This document shows positions 1 through 8,488 of a stretch of DNA of 64,000 nt, piece by piece. This stretch comes from Shouchella miscanthi (GTDB taxonomy: Bacteria; Bacillota; Bacilli; Bacillales; Bacillaceae_D). The DNA lies in assembly GCF_007725405.1 (NCBI RefSeq), contig NZ_CP042163.1:496001-560000 (forward strand), read 5' to 3'. The notes below the pieces were generated by a model, which had not been told where the DNA came from, ran no database searches, and worked only from the letters and a program-made list of their open reading frames with translations. Position 1 is the first letter of the stretch; each line of letters starts with the position of its first letter. A program made the position numbers and the translations under genes.

Positions 1-777
1 TATACGGAGCGTCCAGATTCAACGGTTGGAAATTTAGCAGAGGGAAGAATCGCCTTATTAATAGAAGGAAACCCAACAGCATTAATTTTGCCAGTATCAT
101 TTTTTAGCTTTATGCAATCTGTTGATGATTACAATGTTCATTTCGTGCTGGGTAGTTTCTTTAGACTAATACGAACTATTGCGTTGCTTATCTCTATTCT
201 ATTGCCATCTCTTTATATTTCGCTTGTGGCGTTTCATTTTGAGATCATCCCACAGCCGTTAATCATATCGGTGAAAAGTTCTTTACAGAACATTCCTTAT
301 CCTCCTCTCGTTGAAGCGTTAATTATGGAATTTACAATTGAATTAATTCGTGAAGCAGGGCTAAGGCTTCCTGCACCAATTGGTCAGACAATTGGGATTG
401 TCGGAGGATTAGTCATTGGCGAAGCCGTCGTAAATGCAGGATTAGTATCCAATATTATGATTATCGTTGTAGCCGTTACGGCAATCTCTTCCTTTGTTAT
501 TCCTAGTCCTGAAATGGGTTCAGTCGTGAGATTATCTCGCTTTCCGCTCATGCTTTCGGCAGCGACATTTGGATTAATTGGTGTTGTCTTAACGTTTTTT
601 GTTATTTTGATGCACTTAATTAAACTTGATTCTTTTGGCATTCCCTATCTAACGCCGATTGCGCCATTTAATCGCAAAGGGCTTAAGGATGCAATGGTGC
701 GCTTTCCGACCTGGCTTATCCAACGTCACACGGAAATGTCTTCAAGTCATCCATTAAAAGGGAATCAAAAAAAATAA
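1..777 (+). CDS. GerA-family spore germinant receptor subunit A (5' truncated by window edge)
   Basis: C-terminal part of a GerA/GerK-type A subunit of a spore inner-membrane germinant receptor, which senses nutrients and triggers germination. The frame is open from base 1, and the first codons read YTERPDSTVGNLAEGRIALL, the conserved core segment of the family; an ATG at 88 is internal. Several hydrophobic segments follow, with the typical APIGQTIGIVGG motif. It is the first visible gene of an A-B-C operon, 15 nt ahead of the B subunit. The specific receptor (GerA, GerB, GerK) cannot be assigned from this fragment. Confidence 0.93.
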   Translation, partial: YTERPDSTVGNLAEGRIALLIEGNPTALILPVSFFSFMQSVDDYNVHFVLGSFFRLIRTIALLISILLPSLYISLVAFHFEIIPQPLIISVKSSLQNIPYPPLVEALIMEFTIELIREAGLRLPAPIGQTIGIVGGLVIGEAVVNAGLVSNIMIIVVAVTAISSFVIPSPEMGSVVRLSRFPLMLSAATFGLIGVVLTFFVILMHLIKLDSFGIPYLTPIAPFNRKGLKDAMVRFPTWLIQRHTEMSSSHPLKGNQKK

Positions 778-792
778 GAAAGGATTCTCATT

Positions 793-1878
793 ATGGAGCA
801 ATCCCCGACACTAGGAAAGACACAACTCTATTGGTTTTTTGTTCACGCTCAAATCGGTGTTGGTCTTTTTTCATTACCAAATCATATCTATCAATTTGCA
901 AAAACGGACGGGTGGATCTCGTTACTACTTGCAAGCATCGTTGTTCAAGTGGTCCTCTATTGTTTGTATTTGCTACACAAACGTTATCCTCATGACTCGA
1001 TATTCAAAATCTGTGAAAGGGTTTGTGGAAAATGGATAGGGAAATTTTTTATTCTTTTATTAATGATCTATTTTACCTTATTAGCGGGGCTTGTCTTAAA
1101 AGGGTTTACGCAGCTTATTGCCATATGGATTTTAAGTAAAACACCAGAGCCAATTTTTATGATTTTGTTTTTGTCAGCATGTGTACCTATGTTATTTTCT
1201 CCGCTTAAAGCAATTGGTCGTATGCTAGTGGTGACGGCTCCTATTGTCTTAACGATTCCTATTATTGTAGGGTATGCCTTTATTTATGGAGATTATTTAA
1301 ATCTATTGCCACTTGGAGTAGCTGATTTCTCAGCTATTACAAAAGGGATATTTGCATCCATGTTTTCCATAAACGGCTTTATTGTGGTGGCGGTTGTCTT
1401 ACCCCATGTGGAAGGAACACCAAAGCAAAAATTTAAAGTATTGTCCGCTGCGCATTGGACTGTAGCACTTATTTACACGATTGTGTTACTGACCTCTTTT
1501 CTCACTTTTAGTCATGGAGAAATGAAGCTTCTTCCTGAGCCTTATTTATATATGATTAAATCCTTCTCGTTAACGATTATAGAAAGACTTGATTTAATTT
1601 TTCTATCCTTTTGGTCCATTAGCATTATTACAACGTATGTCATCTTTATCTACTGTGGTGCTATAGGGACGATGAAGCTTTTACAAACAACTCGATATCG
1701 TCTTATCGTCATTATTCTTCTGTTAGTGACTTTTTCCATTGAGTTTTTGCCTACTTCTATTAACGAATTTAGCCAAATGGTCACGTATATTAATAAGCCA
1801 AGTGCGTACTTAACGTTCTTACTTCCTGTCTTATTGGTTCTTTTATCAAGTGTTAAGAAAAAGGAGACGCGATTATGA
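793..1878 (+). CDS. GerB-family (GerAB/GerKB) germinant receptor subunit B
   Basis: Polytopic membrane protein of 361 residues in the APC-like spore-germination permease family (GerAB), the putative ligand-binding subunit of the receptor. About ten hydrophobic segments run through the whole length, and the N-terminus carries the family-like HAQIGVGLFSLP stretch. A GAAAGGA site lies just upstream of the ATG. It sits between the A and C subunits and overlaps the C gene by 4 nt, so the three are probably translationally coupled. Ligand specificity cannot be read from the sequence. Confidence 0.93.
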   Translation: MEQSPTLGKTQLYWFFVHAQIGVGLFSLPNHIYQFAKTDGWISLLLASIVVQVVLYCLYLLHKRYPHDSIFKICERVCGKWIGKFFILLLMIYFTLLAGLVLKGFTQLIAIWILSKTPEPIFMILFLSACVPMLFSPLKAIGRMLVVTAPIVLTIPIIVGYAFIYGDYLNLLPLGVADFSAITKGIFASMFSINGFIVVAVVLPHVEGTPKQKFKVLSAAHWTVALIYTIVLLTSFLTFSHGEMKLLPEPYLYMIKSFSLTIIERLDLIFLSFWSISIITTYVIFIYCGAIGTMKLLQTTRYRLIVIILLLVTFSIEFLPTSINEFSQMVTYINKPSAYLTFLLPVLLVLLSSVKKKETRL

Positions 1879-2993
1879 AGAAAATAATACTAATGATCAT
1901 ACCGTTGCTTCTAATGACAGGCTGTTGGGATGAGCGACTTGTGAAAGATATTAACCTCATTTATTCGCAGGCACTTGATAAGACGGATGAAGGTTTAATT
2001 GAAACGACCATTGTGACGATTGGTGGAGCGCCCAATGAAAGTGGAGCGCAAGTGAGTACGCAAAAACCAGCGATAATCTCTGCAATGGGTAACACGCCTC
2101 GTGATAGCCGGATGAATTTGGATCGGAAGGTATCTGGTGAATTATATGCTTCAAAAAACCGTGTAACGCTCTTAAGCCAACAACTTGCAGAAGAAAACAT
2201 TTATTCTATGCTGGATGTCCATTTTCGGTCGCCACTTTCCACAACCAATGCTCGTTTGGCGGTTGTTAAAGGTGATGCGAAAAAAGCGTTGCACGTTAAA
2301 GTAGCCGAAACCCCACTCATTAGTAATTATCTAGGAGATTTGCTTTTAGGGCTAGAGGAAGTAGAATCAATCCCAAAAGCGTCGATGGAGGATGTATTAA
2401 GCGCCTTGTTTGACAATGGTACTGATTTTGTATTGCCGCTATTACATGTGATTGATCATGAGAATGTTGTGGTGGATGGAGTAGCGTTATTCGCTAAGGA
2501 TCACATGAGCGGGGAAATAAACGCCGATCAAACGTTGCGATTATTGCTAATGGATGTGGACAGGAGAAAACCGAGTCGCTTTAATTTACGGGTAACCGAA
2601 AACGAAGAAGATCGTGTAAATAATTATGTTACCGTTGATGTTGAAGAAAAAAATAGAACGTTAAAAATAAAAAAAATGGCTCCTAAACAATTTTCCGCTC
2701 ACATTGATCTTGATTTAATCTTAAATGTGGTGGAGTACCCAAAAGACACACTATATATTGAGGAGAACGTCATAAAATTAAACGAAGAAATAAAAAAACA
2801 GTTGCAATTCGAATGTGAAGAAGTGCTGCGAATCATTCAAGAAGCAAACTGTGATTATTATGGGCTTGGCAAGCATATTCGTGCTTATCATTATAAGGAT
2901 TGGGAAGCGATAAACTGGGAGGAAGACTATGCCAACACTCCATTTACCGTTTCTGTTCAGACAAAGGTTGTTTATCACGGTATTATTAATTAA
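1875..2993 (+). CDS. GerC-family (Ger(x)C) germinant receptor lipoprotein
   Basis: A 372-residue lipoprotein subunit of the germinant receptor. The N-terminus is a short lysine-rich signal peptide followed by the lipobox LMTGC, then WDERLVKDINLIYSQALDK, typical of Ger(x)C proteins. The start overlaps the gerB stop in an ATGA arrangement, showing operon coupling. It ends only one base before the convergent methyltransferase gene, with no room for a terminator between them. Expression is expected in the forespore (family knowledge); no sigma-G promoter is visible because the operon start is outside the window. Confidence 0.93.
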   Translation: MKKIILMIIPLLLMTGCWDERLVKDINLIYSQALDKTDEGLIETTIVTIGGAPNESGAQVSTQKPAIISAMGNTPRDSRMNLDRKVSGELYASKNRVTLLSQQLAEENIYSMLDVHFRSPLSTTNARLAVVKGDAKKALHVKVAETPLISNYLGDLLLGLEEVESIPKASMEDVLSALFDNGTDFVLPLLHVIDHENVVVDGVALFAKDHMSGEINADQTLRLLLMDVDRRKPSRFNLRVTENEEDRVNNYVTVDVEEKNRTLKIKKMAPKQFSAHIDLDLILNVVEYPKDTLYIEENVIKLNEEIKKQLQFECEEVLRIIQEANCDYYGLGKHIRAYHYKDWEAINWEEDYANTPFTVSVQTKVVYHGIIN

Positions 2994-2994
2994 G

Positions 2995-3552
2995 TCAGGG
3001 TTTACTCGCGTCGATTAGTAAAGAAGCAAATTGGAGCGTGCCATTTTGATTTCGATGGTCAAATCGTTTTGAGCGATAAATCATACCATCTTCTTTGTTC
3101 CAGTCATTCTGATGAAACCGACCATTCTCATCATGGTATTCTAACAGTGAAATGTGAAAGCCGGCAGTCTCAAAAAGCGAGCAAAGTGTACGATAGGTAT
3201 GAACGACTTTATGGCTACTAGCAGGATGATCTGAGGGGCCTGGTCCACCAATTTGTACAGCAGTCTGGTACGCCTCGTTAGGGAAATAGCGATCAGGTAC
3301 GGCACAACGAACATACCCTCCTGGTTTTAAAAACTCATAACAAAGAGCGGCAGCTTGAGTCCCTTCTTTAATCGTAAGGTGTTCCCAGACATGTTCTGCT
3401 AAAATAACAGAAAGGCTTGATGGCTCAAAGTACGTCAGCCAATCTTCTCGCTTTATAAGATTTAGCTCATCTTCTTGTAGATGAAGCCATCCAGAGTTAT
3501 TATGATACTCACCAGCACCAACAACAATCTTTGTTTTTTGGTTTCTTGTCAT
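2995..3552 (-). CDS. SAM-dependent methyltransferase-like protein
   Basis: A 185-residue class I methyltransferase-like protein. It carries the stretch VILAEHVWEHL followed by LCYEFLKPGGYVRCAVPDR, which matches motifs II/III of the predicted SAM-dependent methyltransferase family COG4627. The canonical glycine-rich motif I is weak: only VVGAGEYHNNSGWLHL is seen near the N-terminus. It is transcribed towards gerC and ends one base from it. The ATG is preceded by GGAAGGAAGAG. The substrate is unknown. Confidence 0.75.
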   Translation of the reverse strand: MTRNQKTKIVVGAGEYHNNSGWLHLQEDELNLIKREDWLTYFEPSSLSVILAEHVWEHLTIKEGTQAAALCYEFLKPGGYVRCAVPDRYFPNEAYQTAVQIGGPGPSDHPASSHKVVHTYRTLCSLFETAGFHISLLEYHDENGRFHQNDWNKEDGMIYRSKRFDHRNQNGTLQFASLLIDASKP

Positions 3553-3698
3553 ATACGATCTCTTCCTTCCAACGTGTTTGTCCTGTTTCTTCTATTAAAG
3601 GATGAATGAATCCTGCTTAAATCGTGACAAGAATGTTTTGATACTCTCCGGAACGGTTATGGGAATAGTATAGACGAGAAAAGGGAGATGATGAAAAC

Positions 3699-3974
3699 AT
3701 GTCAACAGTACTTGCAGGGATTCAGCTTCTGCCGAACCTTAAAGAAGACCATACAGGAGGAATGATTGATCATTCTCTACAGTTGGTTGAAAAATCTGGT
3801 CTTAGATATGAGGTAGGACCACTGGAAACGGTTGTTGAAGGCGATTTAGAATCGGTTATGGGTCTTATTAAAACAATCCAAGAGGACGCTATTCAATCAG
3901 GGGCCGATGAACTACTGTCTCACGTAAAGATCCATTACCGTAAACACGGCGTTTCGTTTGAAGATAAAAAATAA
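3699..3974 (+). CDS. Thiamine-binding / MTH1187-YkoF-like (DUF77) protein
   Basis: Small 91-residue protein of the DUF77/MTH1187 family, to which B. subtilis YqgV belongs; members bind thiamine or related ligands with a ferredoxin-like fold. Family-like signatures are the N-terminal VLAGIQLLPN, the central SGLRYEVGPLETVVEGD and the final LLSHVKIHYRKHG. AGGGAGATGATGAAAAC precedes the ATG. It is followed by its own intrinsic terminator, so it is probably monocistronic. Its role in this organism is not evident from its neighbours. Confidence 0.82.
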   Translation: MSTVLAGIQLLPNLKEDHTGGMIDHSLQLVEKSGLRYEVGPLETVVEGDLESVMGLIKTIQEDAIQSGADELLSHVKIHYRKHGVSFEDKK

Positions 3975-3984
3975 AAGGTCAGTT

Positions 3985-4019
3985 ATGCGCGTATGCCAAT
4001 AGGGATGCGCGCATTTTTT
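3985..4019 (+). terminator. Intrinsic terminator after the DUF77 gene
   Basis: Stem ATGCGCG (3985-3991) pairs with CGCGCAT (4008-4014) over a 16-nt loop, followed by a run of six T. An ATG at 3993 lies inside the loop and is in frame with the next gene, but it is a poor start candidate for that reason. Confidence 0.75.
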
Positions 4020-4037
4020 AAAAGGAAGTGTGTAGAG

Positions 4038-4595
4038 TTGGATAAGCATACGGTTTTGTTAATTGTAGATTTAATTAATCCATTTGATTTTAAAGACGCT
4101 GAGAAGCTCTATGATGCGTCTTATACATGTGCACAACAAATTGCCAAATTAAAAGATACCATGCAAGAAAAGGGTTATCCAGTTATCTATGTAAACGACA
4201 ATTATGGTCACTGGAAATCTGAATTTACCCAGCTGTATCATTACATTGTCGAAAATGAACTTCCTGGCTCGCCGATTGCAACATTATTAAAGCCAAGTGA
4301 GCATGAATATTCTGTTCTGAAGCCTCAATTTTCCGGTTTCTTTGCTACACCTTTAGATATGCTTTTAAAAAGAATGGAAGCAAAAACGCTTATTATAACA
4401 GGTGTTGTCGGAAACATGTGTATTGAATTTACTGCGAATGATGCGTACATGCTCGGTTATCATTTAATTATTCCTAGGGACGGTTTTGCGTCTTTTACAG
4501 AACAGGAATATCAACAATCGTTAACTCATTTTGAGGAGATTCTTAAAGCAGATACACGATCTATTGAGGAACTAATACAAAAAAGGGATCGCTAA
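4038..4595 (+). CDS. Isochorismatase-like cysteine hydrolase
   Basis: Cysteine hydrolase of the isochorismatase/nicotinamidase superfamily, about 185 residues. The catalytic triad is visible: Asp in LLIVDLINPFDF, Lys in LKPQFSGFF and Cys in VVGNMCIEFTANDA, the last with the usual neighbouring cis-peptide motif. I place the start at TTG 4038 because AAGGAAG lies 9 nt upstream; the upstream ATG at 3993 is inside the preceding terminator. Closest functional guesses are the YecD/PncA-like hydrolases, but the substrate is not fixed by sequence alone. It converges on the alpha/beta hydrolase with a 4-nt overlap. Confidence 0.85.
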   Translation: MDKHTVLLIVDLINPFDFKDAEKLYDASYTCAQQIAKLKDTMQEKGYPVIYVNDNYGHWKSEFTQLYHYIVENELPGSPIATLLKPSEHEYSVLKPQFSGFFATPLDMLLKRMEAKTLIITGVVGNMCIEFTANDAYMLGYHLIIPRDGFASFTEQEYQQSLTHFEEILKADTRSIEELIQKRDR

Positions 4596-4611
4596 GGGCG
4601 ATTCCTTTTTT
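4584..4611. terminator. Bidirectional terminator between convergent genes
   Basis: AGGGATCGC (4584-4592) pairs with GCGATTCCT (4598-4606) over a 5-nt loop. It is flanked by a T-run on the + side and an A-run upstream, so it can act on both strands. The stem includes the stop codons of both genes. Confidence 0.7.
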
Positions 4612-5335
4612 CGTTTGTCTGCTCTGTTATCCAAGAAATAACGATCTCGATGATCGCTTCTTGCTGCTCGGCTACAGAAAGATGTGCATCCCCATCGCCA
4701 GTTTGTTCACCGTATAGACCAAAATATGCATGGTTGCCGCCTTCAATTTCAATAAAGTCGGTCGTATCTGGAAGGTTTTTGCTATTATCTTCAATTTTCT
4801 CTGGTGTGCTTAAGCCGTCTTCGGATGCACTAAGAGAAAGGACTGGGAGAGAAGAGGAGTGTAAAGATTCATTGCTCGCTGCATACGAACCGAATAAAAG
4901 TAAGCCCGCAATCGTCTCCAAGTGGTTATCTGCATACATCGCTGCAGCTGCACCACCCATAGAATGCCCACCTATATACCAATGAAGATCAGGCTCCCTT
5001 TGGATTAACTCTTCTGCTTTAGCACTATCAAAAATTGAGAGGTTTAACGTAACAGACGGAATAGCTACCGTTATACCTTGCTGAGACAATTCTTGCGCGA
5101 GGTAAGCATACGCTTCTGGTTCTACTTTCGCCCCAGGATACAAAACGAACCCGGTGTCCGCATTAGAAGCAGAATAAATAATCCAATCATCGTTTATAGG
5201 AAGAGGTTCATTTAATTCAACACCTTCAGCATTGATCAGCTCATAGGTGAACTGAGTCCAGACGAAGAAACCTGCCCCTAGAAGAAGGATAATTCCTATA
5301 AAACCAAGAAATATCCATTTTAGTCCTTTTTTCAT
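4592..5335 (-). CDS. Membrane-anchored alpha/beta hydrolase
   Basis: A 247-residue alpha/beta hydrolase of the dienelactone-hydrolase-like type (Abhydrolase_5-like). An N-terminal transmembrane anchor follows MKKGLK, and the catalytic domain carries the nucleophile elbow GGHSMGG, an Asp in SEDGLSTPE and a His in EGGNHAYFG. The start was set at 5335 because AAAGGAAACC lies just upstream; a longer ATG frame from 5398 lacks a site. The mature domain should lie outside the membrane. Natural substrate is unknown. Confidence 0.83.
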   Translation of the reverse strand: MKKGLKWIFLGFIGIILLLGAGFFVWTQFTYELINAEGVELNEPLPINDDWIIYSASNADTGFVLYPGAKVEPEAYAYLAQELSQQGITVAIPSVTLNLSIFDSAKAEELIQREPDLHWYIGGHSMGGAAAAMYADNHLETIAGLLLFGSYAASNESLHSSSLPVLSLSASEDGLSTPEKIEDNSKNLPDTTDFIEIEGGNHAYFGLYGEQTGDGDAHLSVAEQQEAIIEIVISWITEQTNEKRNRP

Positions 5336-5443
5336 GTAATGGTTTCCTTTCAGTAAGTCATCTTTCCTATTATGATCATAGAGGATGTTTTCATGCAATT
5401 CAACGCAGGAAGTCAGTAAAGCTTAGTTAAAAAGAGGTGGATT

Positions 5444-5809
5444 ATGATTGTATCGATTACAAGACTACATTTGAGAGGGATTCGGACACTGCCAACGTTT
5501 GCTTGGATGACTGTTCGCTCACATTTTCAAATACGTAAAACAAAGGGGCTCGAACACGTTTCGTACCGAAAAGAAGGCATGTTAACGTATTGGACTATGT
5601 CGATTTGGCATTCCCCTGAAGACATGAAGGCCTTTAGAAATCATGGAGCACACCTAAGAGCAATGAAACATTCTAGGCAGCTGGCAGATGAGTTACAATA
5701 CATTCAATTTTCGACAACGTCAAAAACATTGAGCTGGGATGAGTGCAAAGAAAAGCTTCATCAAAAGTATCGAGCTAATGAGTTAGTAACAGAAAAGAAC
5801 GGCTTATGA
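5444..5809 (+). CDS. Conserved hypothetical protein (ABM/DUF3291-like)
   Basis: A 121-residue soluble protein. The pattern of a short beta strand, the YWTMSIWHSPEDMKAFRNHG segment and a His-rich helix resembles dimeric alpha/beta-barrel proteins of the antibiotic-biosynthesis-monooxygenase/DUF3291 type. This is a fold-level guess and no catalytic residues are certain. AAAGAGGTGG precedes the ATG. It is followed by a strong bidirectional terminator shared with ohrA. Confidence 0.7.
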   Translation: MIVSITRLHLRGIRTLPTFAWMTVRSHFQIRKTKGLEHVSYRKEGMLTYWTMSIWHSPEDMKAFRNHGAHLRAMKHSRQLADELQYIQFSTTSKTLSWDECKEKLHQKYRANELVTEKNGL

Positions 5810-5856
5810 GGCGTTTCATTTATTATTCAAATGACATCTAAAAACAAACAAATGTA

Positions 5857-5889
5857 AAACCCGGAGGAGCGCTCTATTCCTCCGGGTTT
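5857..5889. terminator. Bidirectional intrinsic terminator
   Basis: Perfect 12-bp stem AAACCCGGAGGA (5857-5868) / TCCTCCGGGTTT (5878-5889) with T-rich flanks on both sides, between the convergent hypothetical gene and ohrA. Confidence 0.85.
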
Positions 5890-5892
5890 ATT

Positions 5893-6309
5893 TTATTTAG
5901 TGATCACTCTTTTTCTTACCTCAATATTTCCTTGGACAGCACGAGAATAAGGGCATACTTGGTGTGCCTTTTCAACAAGTTCTTCTGCTTCTTGCTGAGA
6001 CACACCATTCATTTCGACAATTAATTGTGCACTTAACCCGAATCCCTCCGGTTGTTTATCAATACTAATTTCTGCTGTAACTTCAGAAGTGATTCTTTTC
6101 TTTTTTTGCCCTGCGACCAAGTGCAATGCGCTATCAAAGCAAGCGGCATAGCCAGCAGAAAAGAGTTGTTCAGGGTTCGTGGTGCCTGCTTTTTCATTTC
6201 CGCCTAATCCTTTAGGTAATGAAAGCGATAAGTTTAACGTACCGTCCGATGATTCTACCTTTCCCTGACGTCCGCCTGAAGCTTTAGAAGATGCAGTATA
6301 TAAAGCCAT
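5893..6309 (-). CDS. ohrA: Organic hydroperoxide resistance protein (OsmC/Ohr family)
   Basis: Thiol-dependent peroxidase of the Ohr subfamily, 138 residues, which reduces organic and lipid hydroperoxides in the cytoplasm. Both redox cysteines are visible, in GYAACFDSALHL and HQVCPYSRAVQGN. The start was set at ATG 6309 because AAAAGGAG sits 8 nt upstream; a GTG at 6318 would overlap that site. It is divergent from ohrR, with a dyad operator in between, the standard OhrR-regulated arrangement. Confidence 0.93.
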   Translation of the reverse strand: MALYTASSKASGGRQGKVESSDGTLNLSLSLPKGLGGNEKAGTTNPEQLFSAGYAACFDSALHLVAGQKKKRITSEVTAEISIDKQPEGFGLSAQLIVEMNGVSQQEAEELVEKAHQVCPYSRAVQGNIEVRKRVITK

Positions 6310-6332
6310 CGTACCCACTCCTTTTAATTTTG

Positions 6333-6366
6333 TGCAATTTAATTGTACACAACTTAATTGCGTTGT
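6333..6366. promoter_or_regulatory. Probable OhrR operator
   Basis: Two repeats of the CAATTTAATTG type (GTGCAATTTAATTGTACACA, then ACTTAATTGCGTTGTG) lie between ohrA and ohrR. They resemble the known Bacillus OhrR operator built from TACAATTAAATTGTA repeats. The position right upstream of ohrA fits repression of the peroxidase gene. Confidence 0.7.
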
Positions 6367-6424
6367 GTCAATTTGTTTGATGACAGTTCAGAAATTGCTA
6401 TAATATCCTTAGGAGTGAGCCACT

Positions 6425-6853
6425 ATGATAAATGAGATATTGAGATTAGATAACCAAATTTGTTTTCCATTGTATGCTGTAAACAAGGAGATGACTAAAC
6501 GGTACCGACCATTGCTGGAAGAACTTAATGTCACCTATCCGCAGTACTTGGTCTTGCTAGTGTTATGGGAAAGTGGTGAAATGTCCGTTAAAGAACTAGG
6601 TGAACGTCTCTTTTTGGATTCAGGAACCTTGACCCCGATGTTGAAAAGAATGGAAGAGAATGAATTCATCGCTCGCAACCGTTCAAAAGGTGACGAGCGT
6701 GTTGTAAATGTCACTTTGACTGAACAAGGTGAGCAGGCTAGAGAGAAAGCAACTAAGATTCCGTTAAGATTTCTAGAGCAAACGAATTTAAATGAAGAAG
6801 AACTGATGCAGCTAAAACGAATTTTGGCTAAAATGCTTAAAAATAGTGAATAA
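6425..6853 (+). CDS. ohrR: MarR-family peroxide-sensing repressor OhrR
   Basis: Winged-helix MarR-family repressor of 142 residues. The N-terminal LDNQICFPLYAVNKEM carries the reactive sensor cysteine (Cys13 here, equivalent to Cys15 of B. subtilis OhrR), whose oxidation releases DNA. The recognition helix and wing are in ELGERLFLDSGTLTPMLKRM and NRSKGDERVVNV. Divergent gene order with ohrA and the dyad between them support the assignment. There is only the one conserved cysteine, as in the 1-Cys OhrR type. Confidence 0.93.
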   Translation: MINEILRLDNQICFPLYAVNKEMTKRYRPLLEELNVTYPQYLVLLVLWESGEMSVKELGERLFLDSGTLTPMLKRMEENEFIARNRSKGDERVVNVTLTEQGEQAREKATKIPLRFLEQTNLNEEELMQLKRILAKMLKNSE

Positions 6854-6934
6854 GCATCTGCGCTTTAATGCAATAACCGTGCTTCAGAGTAGGCTTAAAA
6901 TAAAAAAGTAAATGTGAAAATAATGAGGGTTTGT

Positions 6935-7561
6935 ATGAATCTATTCATTTTAGGAGCAACAGGGCGAGTAGGAAGGTTTATTCTACTAAACGCGCTTAAG
7001 GATAAAAACAACGTTACAGCTCTTGTGCGAGACCCTGAAAAACTAGATAGCTTTCTTAATGATGCACATTTGACTATAGTTCGTGGAAACGTATTAAACC
7101 GAGAAGATATACGTGGCGCCATAAAAAATGCTGATGTCGTCATAAGCGCTCTCAATACCGATGGAACTACTACGTTATCCGAAAGCATGCCTCAAATAAT
7201 TGAAGAAATGCAACGAGAAGGAATCAAAAGGATTATAACAATCGGTACTGCAGGTATATTAAACAGCAGAGAATATGTTGATCTATTAAGATACGCTTCC
7301 CCAGAATCAAGGAGGAGGTCAACTCGCGCCGCTAAAGAACATCATAAAGTGTATGATTTACTGAAACAGACCAATTTAAACTGGACCATTGTCTGTCCTA
7401 CTGCCCTTTCAGAAGCAGAAGCAGAAGGGGAATACCGTACAACAGTTGATTTCCTACCTGAAAATGGGAGAAAAATATCCATTAAAGACACTGCGGATTT
7501 TGCGTATATGCAGATTTTAAATCATACCCACATAAAGGCTCGTGTCGGAATTGCTTATTAA
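6935..7561 (+). CDS. NAD(P)-binding Rossmann protein (NmrA/BVR-B-like)
   Basis: A 208-residue atypical short-chain dehydrogenase of the NAD(P)H-binding (PF13460-like) type. The N-terminal MNLFILGATGRVGRF is the dinucleotide-binding motif, followed by VTALVRDPEKL, then DVVISAL, and WTIVCPTALSEAE in the substrate side. GAGGG is 7 nt upstream of ATG 6935; the longer frame from 6914 has no site. It has no clear operon partner. Possible roles are redox sensing or flavin/biliverdin-type reduction, not determinable here. Confidence 0.82.
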   Translation: MNLFILGATGRVGRFILLNALKDKNNVTALVRDPEKLDSFLNDAHLTIVRGNVLNREDIRGAIKNADVVISALNTDGTTTLSESMPQIIEEMQREGIKRIITIGTAGILNSREYVDLLRYASPESRRRSTRAAKEHHKVYDLLKQTNLNWTIVCPTALSEAEAEGEYRTTVDFLPENGRKISIKDTADFAYMQILNHTHIKARVGIAY

Positions 7562-7658
7562 AAAGAAAAGAGAACGACTTTCTTGAACAACCGAACATCA
7601 TACAAATAAATCCCTATAAATTTCCAGTGATACGCGAGCGTATTTTCTGTTTTTTCTC

Positions 7659-7687
7659 TTGAATAAGAATGTACGTTCGTATATAAT
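7659..7687 (+). promoter_or_regulatory. Sigma-A promoter with overlapping LexA-like dyad
   Basis: -35 TTGAAT (7659-7664), 17-nt spacer, -10 TATAAT (7682-7687). The spacer contains GAATGTACGTTC (7667-7678), which differs by one base from the Bacillus LexA core GAAC-N4-GTTC. It drives the mini-WYL gene. Confidence 0.6.
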
Positions 7688-7712
7688 GAGTGAAAATAAG
7701 GGAGGGCTTGCT

Positions 7713-7928
7713 ATGACCAAAGGGGTTTTAAATCGGGCGTTAGAACGTAAAGAATGTGTCACGTTAATTTATTTGAATAAAGAGGGAGTCATTTCCCAAA
7801 GAGTGATTACGGTGCTTCAGTTGAAAGAGCGCTGGTTTGTCGCCTATTGTCACAGCAAGCGCCAACGAAGAGTGTTTAAGTATGAGAATGTCCTCTCGTT
7901 GAATCAAATTAAAAGAACGGTTTCATAG
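7713..7928 (+). CDS. Single-domain WYL-like protein
   Basis: A 71-residue protein that looks like a free-standing WYL-type beta-barrel: VTLIYLNKEG, then VITVLQLKERWFVAYCHSKR and RRVFKYENVLSL reproduce the Arg/Phe-rich pattern of that ligand-sensing domain. There is no DNA-binding helix-turn-helix. GGGAGG precedes ATG 7713; the longer frame from 7659 overlaps the promoter. Small SOS-linked proteins of comparable size exist in Bacillus; here a LexA-like site sits in the promoter. Function unknown. Confidence 0.65.
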   Translation: MTKGVLNRALERKECVTLIYLNKEGVISQRVITVLQLKERWFVAYCHSKRQRRVFKYENVLSLNQIKRTVS

Positions 7929-7953
7929 TAGTGGATAATTCTTATAACAACAG

Positions 7954-8235
7954 TTACTCATTGTATCTCTTTCTAAACTGTACCCACGAATTTTTGATAC
8001 CGGAATAAGCACCAACTGCGGCATTTCCATAAAATAATCCCATGAAGATTCCAGTCAATAAGTTGTGTGGATGACTAATAAAGATGGAAATACATAATCC
8101 AAGCAATGTTGCAACAGTTGGTACAAAAGCAGACTTTATCGGAAACATCATTTTTATAGCTTGTGTCAGTAGAAGCACGCTGGGAACGGCAATAACACCA
8201 TCCCATATGTTTGTGTGAATGGTTGGATAGTCCAT
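7954..8235 (-). CDS. Small phage-holin-like membrane protein
   Basis: A 93-residue membrane protein with two to three hydrophobic segments (around VIAVPSVLLLTQAIK, VATLLGLCISIFI and NLLTGIFMGLFYGNAAVG) and a basic C-terminus. Its size and the W-D-G-x8-LTQAIK opening are reminiscent of Bacillus phage holins, but no lysis gene is adjacent. AAGGATGGATAAC precedes ATG 8235, which is preferred to the start at 8292. Confidence 0.6.
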   Translation of the reverse strand: MDYPTIHTNIWDGVIAVPSVLLLTQAIKMMFPIKSAFVPTVATLLGLCISIFISHPHNLLTGIFMGLFYGNAAVGAYSGIKNSWVQFRKRYNE

Positions 8236-8488
8236 GTTATCCATCCTTATTAATTTTTTACTAGCTTGTGCAGTAAATGGAGAATTATTCAAGAGAGTTC
8301 ACAGTTGTTTTGTGAAACAGTAGAGAGCTAATTAAACGTTTGATTAATAAAGTTGTGTTCGCTTAAAAGCATACTTCCTATGAACTGGCCTTCGTCTATT
8401 GTTTGCTCTCGCTGGAGGGGCTGTTTTCGTCTAAACTGACAACAATGAGAATGAAGTTTTTTTATTCTAACGACAAGGGAGAGCGCAT

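Noticed and set aside
384-641. Minus-strand open frame inside the gerA fragment
   Set aside because: Antisense to a well-recognised gene, no ribosome site and a composition of shadow type.
3993-4037. Upstream in-frame ATG for the isochorismatase-like gene
   Set aside because: It lies within the loop of the preceding terminator and lacks a ribosome site; TTG 4038 fits AAGGAAG.
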